From assembly GCA_027483465.1 (NCBI GenBank), contig JAIXUQ010000087.1:26320-90319 (forward strand): a stretch of 64,000 bases of DNA, read 5' to 3'. The notes below the pieces were generated by a model that was not told where the DNA came from, made no database searches, and was given only the letters and a program-made list of their open reading frames with translations. This DNA comes from Sphingomonadales bacterium. GTDB lineage: Bacteria > Pseudomonadota > Alphaproteobacteria > Sphingomonadales > Sphingomonadaceae. The position numbers were made by a program, and so were the translations under genes. Position 1 is the stretch's first letter. Each line of letters opens with the position of its first letter. Below, piece after piece: positions 1 to 9,753 of this stretch.

Positions 1-302
1 GGCCAGGTCCAGCGCAGGCCGGTGGTGCGATCCGTGCCCTTGTATTCGCCAAACAGCGTCACCGCCGCCGCCTCGTTGGGTTGCAGGCTGTAGAAGCCCG
101 AAAGGATGAAGATCACGGCAAAGCCAAGGATGATCGAGGCCAGCACCATCCAGCCGCTGGCGCTGGCGATCAGCGCCAGCACCGCGCCGCCCAGGCCCAC
201 CAGGCTGAGCAGCAGCACGACCAGCATGGCAATGCCATTGCCGCCCACGCCGGTCACCTCGCGGTTGGGCAGGCGGGCGCCATCGGGGGACTGTGAAGAC
301 AT
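1..302 (-). CDS. SPFH/Band 7 domain protein, N-terminal part (truncated by window start)
   Basis: Minus-strand translation from ATG at 302: MSSQSPDGARLPNREVTGVGGNGIAMLVVLLLSLVGLGGAVLALIAS...FYSLQPNEAAAVTLFGEYKGTDRTTGLRWTWP; 'LQPNEAAVxxLFGxYxGT' is typical of SPFH proteins. Confidence 0.8.
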   Translation of the reverse strand, partial: MSSQSPDGARLPNREVTGVGGNGIAMLVVLLLSLVGLGGAVLALIASASGWMVLASIILGFAVIFILSGFYSLQPNEAAAVTLFGEYKGTDRTTGLRWTW

Positions 303-375
303 GCGAATCGGCTCCTCGCTTTAATTTGATATCATATTTATATCGGATTGCCGCACCGGCGCAAGCGCAATCGGT

Positions 376-594
376 TCAGCGGCGGCGCGGTGGCTGATCG
401 GCCCAGGGCGCCACATCGGGATCAAGGGCGGGATCGATCATCGGATCAGGCGGGGCCTGTTGCCGGCGCGGGGGTGTTGGCGGGGGTGTGGGCGGGGATT
501 GGGGCCGCGCCGGCCCGCCGCGGCGCAAGGCGGCCAGCAGCAGCAGCGCCGTGCCGGCCAGAACCAGAACATGCACAAGGCCAAAACTGCCCAC
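376..594 (-). CDS. Small single-TM hypothetical protein (72 aa)
   Basis: ORF MGSFGLVHVLVLAGTALLLLAALRRGG...; co-directional between parC and the SPFH gene. Confidence 0.45.
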   Translation of the reverse strand: MGSFGLVHVLVLAGTALLLLAALRRGGPARPQSPPTPPPTPPRRQQAPPDPMIDPALDPDVAPWADQPPRRR

Positions 595-625
595 CGCCTA
601 TCGCCGGCGGCCGGGCAGCGGCGGT

Positions 626-811
626 TCAGTCGCAGCCGCCGCCGCCGCCATCGCCGCCGCAATCGGCGCTGCCGCCGGCGTCGGCGGCCACCGTGCCGCC
701 GCCATCGCCGCCCTGGTCAAGCCGCTTGAAATTGTCGTTCTTGCGCGTGTCAGACAGCATGATGAACATCGCGACGCCAAGCGACAACAGGATGAGGACA
801 ATCACCACCAT
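626..811 (-). CDS. Small membrane protein with Gly/Asp/Cys-rich tail (61 aa)
   Basis: Internal ATG of the 626..922 ORF: MVVIVLILLSLGVAMFIMLSDTRKNDNFKRLDQGGDGGGTVAADAGGSADCGGDGGGGGCD. Confidence 0.6.
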   Translation of the reverse strand: MVVIVLILLSLGVAMFIMLSDTRKNDNFKRLDQGGDGGGTVAADAGGSADCGGDGGGGGCD

Positions 812-815
812 CGCG

Positions 816-965
816 TCAATCCTGCTTGGGCGGTTCGTCGGCCGCCGGCGGCGGGCTGGGCGGCTGGCGCCGTTTCCACAGGTTCGCCTTGTCCTGGCTG
901 AACTGGTAGCCGAACCAGACAAACATCAGGACGTTGAGCACGCCAACAAGGATCACGCCAGTCAT
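816..965 (-). CDS. Small single-TM hypothetical protein (49 aa)
   Basis: MTGVILVGVLNVLMFVWFGYQFSQDKANLWKRRQPPSPPPAADEPPKQD; 4 nt from next gene start. Confidence 0.5.
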   Translation of the reverse strand: MTGVILVGVLNVLMFVWFGYQFSQDKANLWKRRQPPSPPPAADEPPKQD

Positions 966-1003
966 GCCCGGCCTTTACAAGCTGCCGGCGCGGCTGGCGA
1001 GGG

Positions 1004-3253
1004 CTAGAGGCTGAACTTGTTGTCACGGGGGAAGCCGGTGGGCGGCATCCGCCCGGCGCTGGCCCGCGCGCCCTTCCAGAAACTCAGGTCAGCCTCGGTG
1101 CGGGTGCGGCCCGATCCGCCGCCCATCGGCCAGCTCAGCCCGTCGGCCATCACGAAGCTGCGGGCATCGCCCAGCCCGCCATCCTTGTATTTCTGCAACG
1201 CCACGCCCTGGCCGCGTGCCATCTGCGGCAGCTCGTCCAGGGGGAACACCAGCAATTTGCGGTTCTCGCCGATCACCGCCACCATGTCGTCACCCGGCGC
1301 GATCCAGCGCACCACCGCCAGCCGGGCGCCGGGGCGCGGGGTCATCACCGTGCGGCCCTTGCGGGTTTCGGCCAACAGATCGCCGCTGTCGATCTGGAAA
1401 CCGCGCCCGTCGCTGGCCACCAGCAGCAGCCGGCGATCGGGCTGGTGGGCAAAGATCGCCACCACCGCACTGTCTTCGGCCAGATCGATCATCAGCCGCA
1501 GCGGCTCGCCAAAGCCGCGCCCGCCGGGCAGGCGATCGGGCATCAGCGTATAGAATCGGCCGTCGCTGGCGGCCAGCAGGATGCGATCGGTGGTGTGGGC
1601 GTGGAAGGCAAAGGCCGGGCCATCGCCCTCCTTGAATTTCAGCGCATCGGTGCCGGCCAGATCGGCATGGCCCTTCATCGCCCTGATCCAGCCCTTGGCC
1701 GAACAGATGATGGTGATTGGCTCCTTCTCGATCATCGCCTCGATCGGCACCAGCTTCACCTGCGGCGCGGCGGCCAGGCTGGTGCGGCGCCGGCCCAGCG
1801 CGGTGTCGGGGCCATAGGCGGTGCGCAGCGCCGCCAGATCGGCCGCCAGCCGCGCCGTCTGCCGGCCCGGATCGGCGATCAGCCCGCGCAGATCGGCGGC
1901 CTCGGCGGTCAGGGCCTTGTTTTCGCGGGTGATCTCGATCTCCTCCAGCTTGCGCAGGGATCGCAGCCGCATGTTCAGGATCGCCTCGGCCTGCACATCG
2001 GTCAGGTCAAAGGCCGCCTTCAACTCGGCCTTGGCATCATCGGCCTCGCGGATGATGCGGATCACCTCATCCAGGTTGAGATAGGCCTTGAGCAGCCCGC
2101 CCAGCACCTCCAGCCGGGCATCGATGCGCGCCAGCCGATAGGCCGCGCGGGCCAGCAGTACGCCGCGCTGGTGCGCCAGCCATTTCGCCAGCACCGGTTG
2201 CAGGCCCAGAACGCCGGGCCGGCCCTCGTCCAGCACGTTCATGTTCAGGGGCACGCGCACTTCCAGCGCGGTCATGCGGAACAGGCTTTCCATCAGCATG
2301 TCGGCATCGACATTGCGCGATTTCGGCGTGAGCACGATGCGCAGCCGGTCGTCGCTCTCGTCGGCCACATCGGCCAGGATCGGCAGCTTTTTCTCGGTGA
2401 TCAGCCCAGCCAGTTCCTCGATCAGCTTGCCCTTCAGCACCTGATAGGGGATTTCGCTGATCACGATCGTCCAGGTGCCGCGGCCCTGGTCCTCGATCGC
2501 CCAGCGCGCCCGCAGCCGGAAACTGCCGCGCCCGCTGGCATAGGCCTCGGCGATGGCGGCCGGCGGCTCCACCAGCACGCCGCCGGTGGGAAAATCCGGC
2601 CCGGCCACGAATTGCAGCAGGGCGGTGGTATCGGCATCGGGCTGGTGCAGCAGGTGCAGCGCGGCATCGATGATCTCGGCCGGGTTGTGCGGCGGGATGG
2701 AGGTGGCCATGCCCACCGCGATGCCGGCGGCGCCGTTCACCAGCAGATTGGGGAACAGGCCGGGGAACACCTCCGGCTCTTCCTCCTCGCCATTGTAGGT
2801 GGTGCGGAACGGAACGCTTTCCTCGTCCAGCCCGTCCATCAGGCGGATGGCGGCATCGGTCAGCCGCGCCTCGGTATAGCGCATGGCCGCCGCGTTATCG
2901 CCATCGATGTTGCCGAAATTGCCCTGGCCATCCACCAGCGGCACGCGCAGCGCGAAATCCTGCGCCAGCCGCACCATCGCATCATACACCGATGCATCGC
3001 CGTGCGGGTGATATTTGCCGATCACGTCGCCCACCACGCGGGCGCATTTCTTGTAGCCCTGATCCGGGTTCAGCCGCAGCAGCCGCATCGCCCACAACAG
3101 CCGGCGGTGCACCGGTTTCAACCCGTCGCGCAGATCGGGCAGCGAACGGGCGGTGATGGTTGAAAGCGCATAGACGAGATAGCGTTCCCCCAGCGCCGCA
3201 TCGAACGGCGTATCAAGGATGGTCTGCTCCATGTCGGGGGTCTGGCTGGCCAT
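1004..3253 (-). CDS. parC: DNA topoisomerase IV subunit A
   Basis: 749 aa; [32 protein letters not shown]...[21 protein letters not shown]. Confidence 0.95.
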   Translation of the reverse strand: MASQTPDMEQTILDTPFDAALGERYLVYALSTITARSLPDLRDGLKPVHRRLLWAMRLLRLNPDQGYKKCARVVGDVIGKYHPHGDASVYDAMVRLAQDFALRVPLVDGQGNFGNIDGDNAAAMRYTEARLTDAAIRLMDGLDEESVPFRTTYNGEEEEPEVFPGLFPNLLVNGAAGIAVGMATSIPPHNPAEIIDAALHLLHQPDADTTALLQFVAGPDFPTGGVLVEPPAAIAEAYASGRGSFRLRARWAIEDQGRGTWTIVISEIPYQVLKGKLIEELAGLITEKKLPILADVADESDDRLRIVLTPKSRNVDADMLMESLFRMTALEVRVPLNMNVLDEGRPGVLGLQPVLAKWLAHQRGVLLARAAYRLARIDARLEVLGGLLKAYLNLDEVIRIIREADDAKAELKAAFDLTDVQAEAILNMRLRSLRKLEEIEITRENKALTAEAADLRGLIADPGRQTARLAADLAALRTAYGPDTALGRRRTSLAAAPQVKLVPIEAMIEKEPITIICSAKGWIRAMKGHADLAGTDALKFKEGDGPAFAFHAHTTDRILLAASDGRFYTLMPDRLPGGRGFGEPLRLMIDLAEDSAVVAIFAHQPDRRLLLVASDGRGFQIDSGDLLAETRKGRTVMTPRPGARLAVVRWIAPGDDMVAVIGENRKLLVFPLDELPQMARGQGVALQKYKDGGLGDARSFVMADGLSWPMGGGSGRTRTEADLSFWKGARASAGRMPPTGFPRDNKFSL

Positions 3254-3531
3254 GGCGCAGCGTTAGCCGGGCTGGGGCCCGGCGGCAAGCAAGGCCGGCC
3301 CTGCCCCCGGACGCCGGTGCCGCGCCCCCATCGATTCGGGGCCGGCGCGCTGCCGCCGCCCCGGCAGCGCGCGGCTGTACCGGCCAAATACATCTAATAT
3401 GGTTGTTTTTCGCCCGGCGGCGCCAAAAACATAAAGAAAGATTGATATGGCGCATCTTTTCAGGTTATTCAAAGGTATATGCAGGGCAGGGCCGGGTGGG
3501 CTCTGAACGACGCACCCAGGGTTAAAATGCC

Positions 3532-4296
3532 ATGACGAACGCTCTTGTCCGTTTTGGACTGATTGCGGCTTGCCTGAACGCCGCGCCGGCAGCGGCTGTC
3601 ACCGAGCTGACCGCGACCGGCTTCACCATGTTCAGCAGCCAGGTGGGCAGCACCGCGGTGGTGCGGTTCAACGGCGTGGTCAATGGCGTCAAGCAGGATG
3701 ATCTGTCGGCCGATATCGCGTTCACCCTCACCGGGGTGCGCAATTTCGGCCGGCAGTGGAATTTCTCGGTCAATATCATCAACACCAGCGGCACGGCCTT
3801 CACCAGCGCCTCGATCGGCCTGTTCGGCTTTTCCACCGACAACCGCAACGTGGGCGGCAGCCAGTTCAAGCCGCTGATGGGCATCGCCACCCAGCCCGGC
3901 CTGTTTGACACCGGCCAGTTCAACAACGACGTCGGCTTCACCACGCCCGATCTGCCCACCGCCCAGCAGGTGTGTTTCAAGACCGGCGGCACGCTGGGCG
4001 AATGCGGCACCGGCGGCATCAGCGGCGTGGCCCAGGCCAGCAGCACCGGCCAGGCCTTCTCGCTCAATTTCGCCACGCCGCAGGGCTCGATCGTGCTGCA
4101 GAATTTTGTGCTGCGCTTCTTCAATGTGAACGGCGTGGCCAGCGGCGGCCCCGGCGGCCCGGCCGTGCCGGTGACCGGCGACGACATCTCCGCCCCCGGC
4201 ATCGTGGTGCCCGAACCCTCGTCATGGGCGATGCTGATCGCCGGCTTTGGCCTGATCGGCGCCATGCAGCGCCGCCGCCGCCAGATCGCCGCCTGA
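3532..4296 (+). CDS. PEPxxWA-CTERM sorting domain exported protein
   Basis: N-terminal signal peptide and C-terminal VPEPSSWAMLIAGFGLIGAMQRRRRQIAA. Confidence 0.9.
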   Translation: MTNALVRFGLIAACLNAAPAAAVTELTATGFTMFSSQVGSTAVVRFNGVVNGVKQDDLSADIAFTLTGVRNFGRQWNFSVNIINTSGTAFTSASIGLFGFSTDNRNVGGSQFKPLMGIATQPGLFDTGQFNNDVGFTTPDLPTAQQVCFKTGGTLGECGTGGISGVAQASSTGQAFSLNFATPQGSIVLQNFVLRFFNVNGVASGGPGGPAVPVTGDDISAPGIVVPEPSSWAMLIAGFGLIGAMQRRRRQIAA

Positions 4297-4304
4297 TCCC
4301 CCGC

Positions 4305-5036
4305 CTACGCCCCGGCCAGCAGCGCCACCGCCCGCGCCCGCGCCGCCAGCAGGCCATCGCGCCCGCGCGTGCCGGCCAGCGCATCGCGGGCCAGGAAATG
4401 CCCGCTCAGCCGCAGGCCATCGGCCACATCGGCGGCAGCAGCGGGCGCATCGCTGATCAGAAAGGCCGGCAGCGGCAGCAGCCGGCTGGCCCAGGGCGCA
4501 CCGGGGCCGCGCGCCACCGCCTGGCGTGATCGGGGCGAGACATAGGCCAGATCGGTTCTGGCCCCGGTTGCGGCGCAGCGCGCCAGATCCAGCCCCAGCC
4601 CCAGTTCGGCCAGCAGCGCCAGTTCCAGCCGCACCAGCGCCGCCCCCAGCACCGGCCCCGCCGCCCCGGCACCGGCGCCGGCCAGCAGCGCATCGGCCAT
4701 GGCAAACAGCCGCGGCTGCGCCACCGCTTCGGGCAGCAGCGCCGCCAGCAGCCCGCACACATGGCCCACCATTTCGATCGCCGCCGGCCCGTGCAGCATG
4801 GCCAGATTGGCCGCCAGCAGATGCACGCCGGCCACCGGCAGGCGCTGGCCGCCGCCATCGGCCAGATCCAGCGCCAGCCGGTTGCCGGTTTGCAGCACCG
4901 GGCGCAGCCGCCGCCCGCGCCCACCGTGGACATAGGCCGCCACCACGCCCTGATCGGCGCTGAGCACCCGGGCGATCACCGCCGTCTCGCCATGCGGCAG
5001 CGCGCTCAGCAGCAGGGCCGGCTCCAGGCGCTGCAC
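4305..5036 (-). CDS. recO: DNA repair protein RecO
   Basis: MQRLEPALLLSALPHGETAVIARVLSADQGVVAAYVHGGR; immediately downstream of era. Confidence 0.85.
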   Translation of the reverse strand: MQRLEPALLLSALPHGETAVIARVLSADQGVVAAYVHGGRGRRLRPVLQTGNRLALDLADGGGQRLPVAGVHLLAANLAMLHGPAAIEMVGHVCGLLAALLPEAVAQPRLFAMADALLAGAGAGAAGPVLGAALVRLELALLAELGLGLDLARCAATGARTDLAYVSPRSRQAVARGPGAPWASRLLPLPAFLISDAPAAAADVADGLRLSGHFLARDALAGTRGRDGLLAARARAVALLAGA

Positions 5037-5042
5037 GGCGGC

Positions 5043-5945
5043 TTACTCCACGAAATCCAGCCCCACCGCGCTGTAGAGGCTGCGGTCATCGCCCCAATCG
5101 GGCTTCACCTTCACATGCAGGAACAGATGCACCGGCCGGCCGGTGAGCGCGCTGATCGCCGCCCGCGCCGCCGCCCCGATGGCGCGGATGCGCACGCCGC
5201 CCTTGCCCAGCACGATGGCCTTCTGGCTGTCACGCTCGACGATGATCTGCTGGTGGATGGCGGTGCTGCCGTCGCGCCGCTCCTCCCATTTCTCCGTCTC
5301 GATGGTGGCCGAATAGGGCAGTTCGGCGTGGAGCTGGATATAAAGCTGCTCGCGTGTCAGTTCGCTGGCCATCAGCCGGGTGGTGGCATCGCTCAACTGG
5401 TCTTCGGGATAATGCCACGGCCCCGGCGGCATGGCTGCGGCCAGCGCCGCCTTCAGTTCGGGCACGCCATCGCCGGTGCCGGCCGAAACAAAGAAGGTCT
5501 CGGCAAAGGCCGTCACCCCATTGAGGGCCTGGGCCAGTTCCAGCAGCCGTTCCTTCACGCAGATATCCACCTTGTTCAGGATCAGATATTTGCGCTCCCG
5601 CCGCTTGCCCAGCGCCTCGGCAATCGCCGGCACCTCGCCGCGCAGCCCGGCCTTCGCATCCACCACCAGCGCGATCAGATCGGCGTCTTCCGCCCCGTCC
5701 CACGCCGCCTTCACCATCGCCCGGTCCAACCGGCGGCGCGGGCGGAAAATGCCCGGCGTGTCCACCAGCAGCAGTTGCGCCGGCCCTTCCACCGCGATGC
5801 CCACCAGCCGCTGCCGCGTGGTTTGCACCTTGGCCGAAACAATCGCCACCTTCTGCCCCACCAGCGCGTTGACCAGGGTGGATTTGCCCGCATTGGGGGC
5901 GCCCACCACGGCCACGGCGCCACAGCGTTGTTCGGGTATCGTCAT
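5043..5945 (-). CDS. era: GTPase Era
   Basis: GAPNAGKSTLVNALVGQKVAIVSAKVQTTRQRLVG; start at 5945 (MTIPEQRCG), 4-nt overlap with rnc. Confidence 0.95.
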   Translation of the reverse strand: MTIPEQRCGAVAVVGAPNAGKSTLVNALVGQKVAIVSAKVQTTRQRLVGIAVEGPAQLLLVDTPGIFRPRRRLDRAMVKAAWDGAEDADLIALVVDAKAGLRGEVPAIAEALGKRRERKYLILNKVDICVKERLLELAQALNGVTAFAETFFVSAGTGDGVPELKAALAAAMPPGPWHYPEDQLSDATTRLMASELTREQLYIQLHAELPYSATIETEKWEERRDGSTAIHQQIIVERDSQKAIVLGKGGVRIRAIGAAARAAISALTGRPVHLFLHVKVKPDWGDDRSLYSAVGLDFVE

Positions 5946-6667
5946 GCGTCGATGGCTTTCAACAGGGCGGTGGCGGCGGCCTTTTCCGCCTCTTGCCGGG
6001 AACGGCCGCGGCCTTCGGCGGGCGGCTGGCCGCGCACCGTCACCGCCACCGTGAAAATGGGGGCATGGTCTGGCCCCTCGCGGCCGATCACCAGATAATC
6101 CGGCATGCCCAGCCGGCGTTTCAGCGCCCAATTCTGCAGGCTGCTCTTGGGATCGGCCAGATAGGGATCGGCGGCATCCATCAACGGCCCCCAGTGGCGC
6201 CGCACCAATTGCTCGGCCGCCGGCCAGCCGCCATCCAGATACACGGCGGCCACCAGCGCCTCGGCCACGTCACCCAGCACATTGTCGCTGCTGGCCAGGC
6301 CCTTGGTGCGGCTCACCGGCTCCATGGCGATCAGCGGTTCCACCCCCCAGCCGCGCGCCACCCGGGCGTTGGCCGGGCCTTCCACCATGGCGTGCAGCCG
6401 CGCGGTCAGCCGGCCTTCGGGTTCATCATGCTGGCCATAGAGCAGGCTGGCCACCGCACAGCCCAGCACGCGATCGCCCAGAAATTCCAGCCGCTGATAG
6501 GATTCGCCCGCCACCCGGCTGGCGCTGCCGTGGGTGAGGGCGCGATCGATCAGGCCGGGATCGGCAAAATCATGGCCCAGCACGCTGCTGGCCCAGCCGG
6601 CCAGAAGCGCCAGCCGTTCGGCGCGGCCGATGCCGGCATCGGGCAATGGCTTGGGCTTTTTGGCCAT
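5942..6667 (-). CDS. rnc: Ribonuclease III
   Basis: DRALTHGSASRVAGESYQRLEFLGDRVLG; C-terminal dsRBD. Confidence 0.95.
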   Translation of the reverse strand: MAKKPKPLPDAGIGRAERLALLAGWASSVLGHDFADPGLIDRALTHGSASRVAGESYQRLEFLGDRVLGCAVASLLYGQHDEPEGRLTARLHAMVEGPANARVARGWGVEPLIAMEPVSRTKGLASSDNVLGDVAEALVAAVYLDGGWPAAEQLVRRHWGPLMDAADPYLADPKSSLQNWALKRRLGMPDYLVIGREGPDHAPIFTVAVTVRGQPPAEGRGRSRQEAEKAAATALLKAIDA

Positions 6668-6763
6668 CGCGCCCCGTTGCGCCCATCACCGCCCCCCGGT
6701 CAAGCCCGCATGCGCGTTATGCCGCTGGACATTCCCGCCAGCCCGGCGGAAAACCCCCCGACC

Positions 6764-8281
6764 ATGGACCATCTTGCCCCCTTACGCGCCGCCGCCGCCA
6801 CCCCGGTTGACATCCTGGCCCTGTTCGCCGCCGAGCCGGATCGCCTGTCGCGCCTGTCGCTCAGCGTGGCCGGCATCCATGCCGATCTGTCCCGCCTGGC
6901 GCTGCCGCTGCCCGTCCTCGATGCGCTGCTGGCCGCCGCCCAGGCCGCCGATCTGCCCGGCTGGCGGGCGCGGCTGTTTGCCGGTGATGTCGTCAACCCC
7001 TCCGAAGGCCGCGCCGCCACCCACATGGCCGAACGTGGCGTCGGCCGGCCCGATCTGGTCGCCACCGCAGCGGCGGCAGCAGCAGCGGTGGCCGAAACCG
7101 CCATGCACCTGCGCGCCGGCGACGTGGATGATGTGATCCACATCGGCATCGGCGGTTCGGCGCTGGGCCCGGCATTGTTGATCGATGCGCTGGGCCGCGA
7201 TGGCGATGGCCCGCGCATCCATGTGGTCGCCAATATCGATGGGGAGGCGCTGGCCCGCGCGCTGGCCGCCTGCAACCCGCAGCGCACCCGGCTGGTGATC
7301 GTCTCCAAAACCTTCACCACCGCCGAAACCATGACAAACGCGCAGAGCGCGCTGGATTGGCAGGCCGCCGCCGGCGTGGCCGATCCGCGTGGCCAGTGCA
7401 TCGCCATCACGGCCCGCCCCGATCGCGCCGCCGCCTGGGGCGCCGGCACCGTGCTGGATTTCGCCGAATCCGTCGGCGGCCGCTATTCGCTGTGGTCGGC
7501 CGTGGGCCTGCCGCTGGCGGTGCGCTGCGGGCCCCAGGCGCTGGCCCAGTTGCGCGCCGGCGCGGCGGCGATGGACGCGCATTTCCGCGATGCGCCGCTG
7601 GCCGCCAATCTGCCGGTGCTGGCCGCGCTGGCCGATGTGTGGGCCGCCCACGCCCAGGGCCAGCAGACCCGCGGCGTCTTCGCCTATGATGAACGGCTGC
7701 GCCTGCTGCCGGCCTATCTGCAGCAACTGGAAATGGAATCAAACGGCAAGCGCGTCAGCCGCGACGGCGATCCGCTGCCCGGCCCCAGCGCCGCCATCAC
7801 CTGGGGCGGCACCGGCACCGATGCCCAGCACGCGGTGTTCCAGCTGATCCACCAGGGCACCGCCATCGGCCCGATCGAATTCATCGGCGTGAAACAGCCC
7901 GGCCACGGCCTGGCGGCCGGCCACCACCGGCAATTGCTGGCCAACATGCTGGCGCAGGGCGCGGCGCTGCTCAAGGGCCGCAGCTTCGAAGCCGCGCTGG
8001 CGCTGTCGGGCGGCGATCCGGCGCTGGCCCGCGCCAAAAGCTTCCCCGGCAACCGGCCGTCTTCCACCTGGCTGCTCGATCGGCTGGATGCCCACACGCT
8101 AGGCGCGCTGATCGCGGCCTATGAACATCGCACCTTCGCCGCTGCCGTGCTGCTCGGCCTCAACCCCTTTGATCAATGGGGCGTGGAACTGGGCAAGGAA
8201 ATGGCCAACGCGCTGATCGCCGGGGAGGATCTGGGCTTTGATCCCTCCACCACCCGGCTGGTGGCGCTGGCCGGGCTCTGA
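6764..8281 (+). CDS. pgi: Glucose-6-phosphate isomerase
   Basis: HIGIGGSALGPALLIDAL...VGGRYSLWSAVGLPLA...QMESNGK-like motif; start chosen at MDHLAPLRA. Confidence 0.9.
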   Translation: MDHLAPLRAAAATPVDILALFAAEPDRLSRLSLSVAGIHADLSRLALPLPVLDALLAAAQAADLPGWRARLFAGDVVNPSEGRAATHMAERGVGRPDLVATAAAAAAAVAETAMHLRAGDVDDVIHIGIGGSALGPALLIDALGRDGDGPRIHVVANIDGEALARALAACNPQRTRLVIVSKTFTTAETMTNAQSALDWQAAAGVADPRGQCIAITARPDRAAAWGAGTVLDFAESVGGRYSLWSAVGLPLAVRCGPQALAQLRAGAAAMDAHFRDAPLAANLPVLAALADVWAAHAQGQQTRGVFAYDERLRLLPAYLQQLEMESNGKRVSRDGDPLPGPSAAITWGGTGTDAQHAVFQLIHQGTAIGPIEFIGVKQPGHGLAAGHHRQLLANMLAQGAALLKGRSFEAALALSGGDPALARAKSFPGNRPSSTWLLDRLDAHTLGALIAAYEHRTFAAAVLLGLNPFDQWGVELGKEMANALIAGEDLGFDPSTTRLVALAGL

Positions 8282-8282
8282 A

Positions 8283-8326
8283 CAAAAAAAGACGGCGGCC
8301 ACCCCGGGGGCAGGGGCAGCCGCCGC
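8283..8326 (-). terminator. Rho-independent terminator for the 8362..8673 gene
   Basis: Minus strand CGGCGGCTGCCCCTGCCCCCGGGGTGGCCGCCG followed by TCTTTTTTTGTT. Confidence 0.6.
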
Positions 8327-8361
8327 AAGGCCAGCCGGCGGGGCAGCCGGCCGGCAGGGTT

Positions 8362-8673
8362 TCAGCGCCGCTCGGCCAGCTGGATATTCTCGTTCAGCGC
8401 CAGCCGGGCGCGGGCCAGCTTGCGATTGGCCTCGTGGGCATTGCCCTCGGCACAGATTTTCTCGGCCACCGCCACCAGGCGCAGCGTCTTGGCGGCGGCT
8501 TCGGGGCGGGCGGCGGCGTCGCTGCGCAGGCTGCGGGCTTCGGCCATGCAGGCCGGCTCGGCGGCGTGCACCGGGCTGATGGCCAGAAACGGCATGGCGG
8601 CGGCCAGCGCCAGGGTGGTGATGGTCAGGCGGTCAATGCTGCGGCGGGTGATCATGATGGGGGTCTCCTGCAT
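8362..8673 (-). CDS. Small exported hypothetical protein
   Basis: Signal-peptide-like N-terminus LTITTLALAAAMPFLAISPVHAAEPACMAEARSL. Confidence 0.6.
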   Translation of the reverse strand: MQETPIMITRRSIDRLTITTLALAAAMPFLAISPVHAAEPACMAEARSLRSDAAARPEAAAKTLRLVAVAEKICAEGNAHEANRKLARARLALNENIQLAERR

Positions 8674-8754
8674 CGGGTTCGGCAGTGGCTTGCCGATGAG
8701 GAGGTTTTAAGTCACACTCAGACGGAAGATAATCCGGATAATCCTGGGCGGCCC

Positions 8755-9696
8755 ATGAAGAAAGACTACACAATCCCGCGCAACCTGCTCGATGGCGTCG
8801 AAGCCTTCCTGCGCGTTGCCGATCGCGGCTCGTTCCGGCTGGCTGCCGATGATCTCGGCGTCTCGCCCTCCGCCATCAGCCAGACGGTCCGCCAGCTGGA
8901 AGACCGCATCGGCGTGCCGCTGTTCATCCGCACCACCCGCTCGGTCGGCCTGTCCGAAGCCGGCGCCCTGTTCCACGCGGCCGCCGCGCCCGCCTTCGCC
9001 GGCCTTGTCGCCGGCTGGGAACAGGCCCGCACCCTGGGGGAGCGCCCGGCCGGCCTGCTGCGCCTCAACATGCCGCGCGCCGTCGTGCCCCTGCTCATCG
9101 AACCGATCATCGCCAGCTTTTGCGAAACCTATCCCGAAATTGACGTGGAGATCATCGGGGAGGATGCGCTGGTCGATCTGGCCAGCAGCGGCCACGATGC
9201 CGGCATCCGGGTGGGCGAACTGCTGGAGGCCGACATGATCAGCGTCCGCCTCTCCACCCCGTTCCGCTTCGTCATCGTTGGCGCGCCGGCCTATCTGGCC
9301 GCCCACGGCCGGCCGCAGTCACCCGCCGATCTGAAATCCCACCACTGCATCCGCCAGCGCATCCCCGGCCGCAGCAGCCCCACCCCGTGGCGCCTGCAAG
9401 ACGGCAACCGCCACATCGACGTGGCCGTGAAAGGCCGCATCATCGTCAACGAAGACCCGGCGGTGCGCGCGCTGGCCCTGCGCGGCCTCGGCCTCGCCCA
9501 GGTCGCCGAACCGCTGATCGAAACCGAAATCGCCTGCGGCCAACTCGAAATCCTGCTCCCCACCCTCAGCCCCACCAGCCCCGGCCTCTTCCTCCACTAC
9601 CCCAGCCACAGCCAGATGACCCCCAAACTGCGCGCCTTCATCGACCATGTGAAACAGGCCATGGCCGCCGGCATGCTGGACCGGCTGACGATGTAG
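8755..9696 (+). CDS. LysR family transcriptional regulator
   Basis: N-terminal HTH: LLDGVEAFLRVADRGSFRLAADDLGVSPSAISQTVRQLEDRIGVPLFIRTTRSVGLSEAG. Confidence 0.9.
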   Translation: MKKDYTIPRNLLDGVEAFLRVADRGSFRLAADDLGVSPSAISQTVRQLEDRIGVPLFIRTTRSVGLSEAGALFHAAAAPAFAGLVAGWEQARTLGERPAGLLRLNMPRAVVPLLIEPIIASFCETYPEIDVEIIGEDALVDLASSGHDAGIRVGELLEADMISVRLSTPFRFVIVGAPAYLAAHGRPQSPADLKSHHCIRQRIPGRSSPTPWRLQDGNRHIDVAVKGRIIVNEDPAVRALALRGLGLAQVAEPLIETEIACGQLEILLPTLSPTSPGLFLHYPSHSQMTPKLRAFIDHVKQAMAAGMLDRLTM

Positions 9697-9753
9697 GATG
9701 TAAAATGCTCACAATACCAAAGTGACCAAATGCCCGGACCAAATACCTAAGCT

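Noticed and set aside
1445-3163. 572-aa plus-strand ORF opposite parC
   Set aside because: Antisense to a well-conserved topoisomerase gene; composition typical of shadow ORFs.
5993-6763. Upstream extension of the pgi ORF
   Set aside because: Overlaps rnc in antisense; the Pgi protein plausibly begins at 6764.
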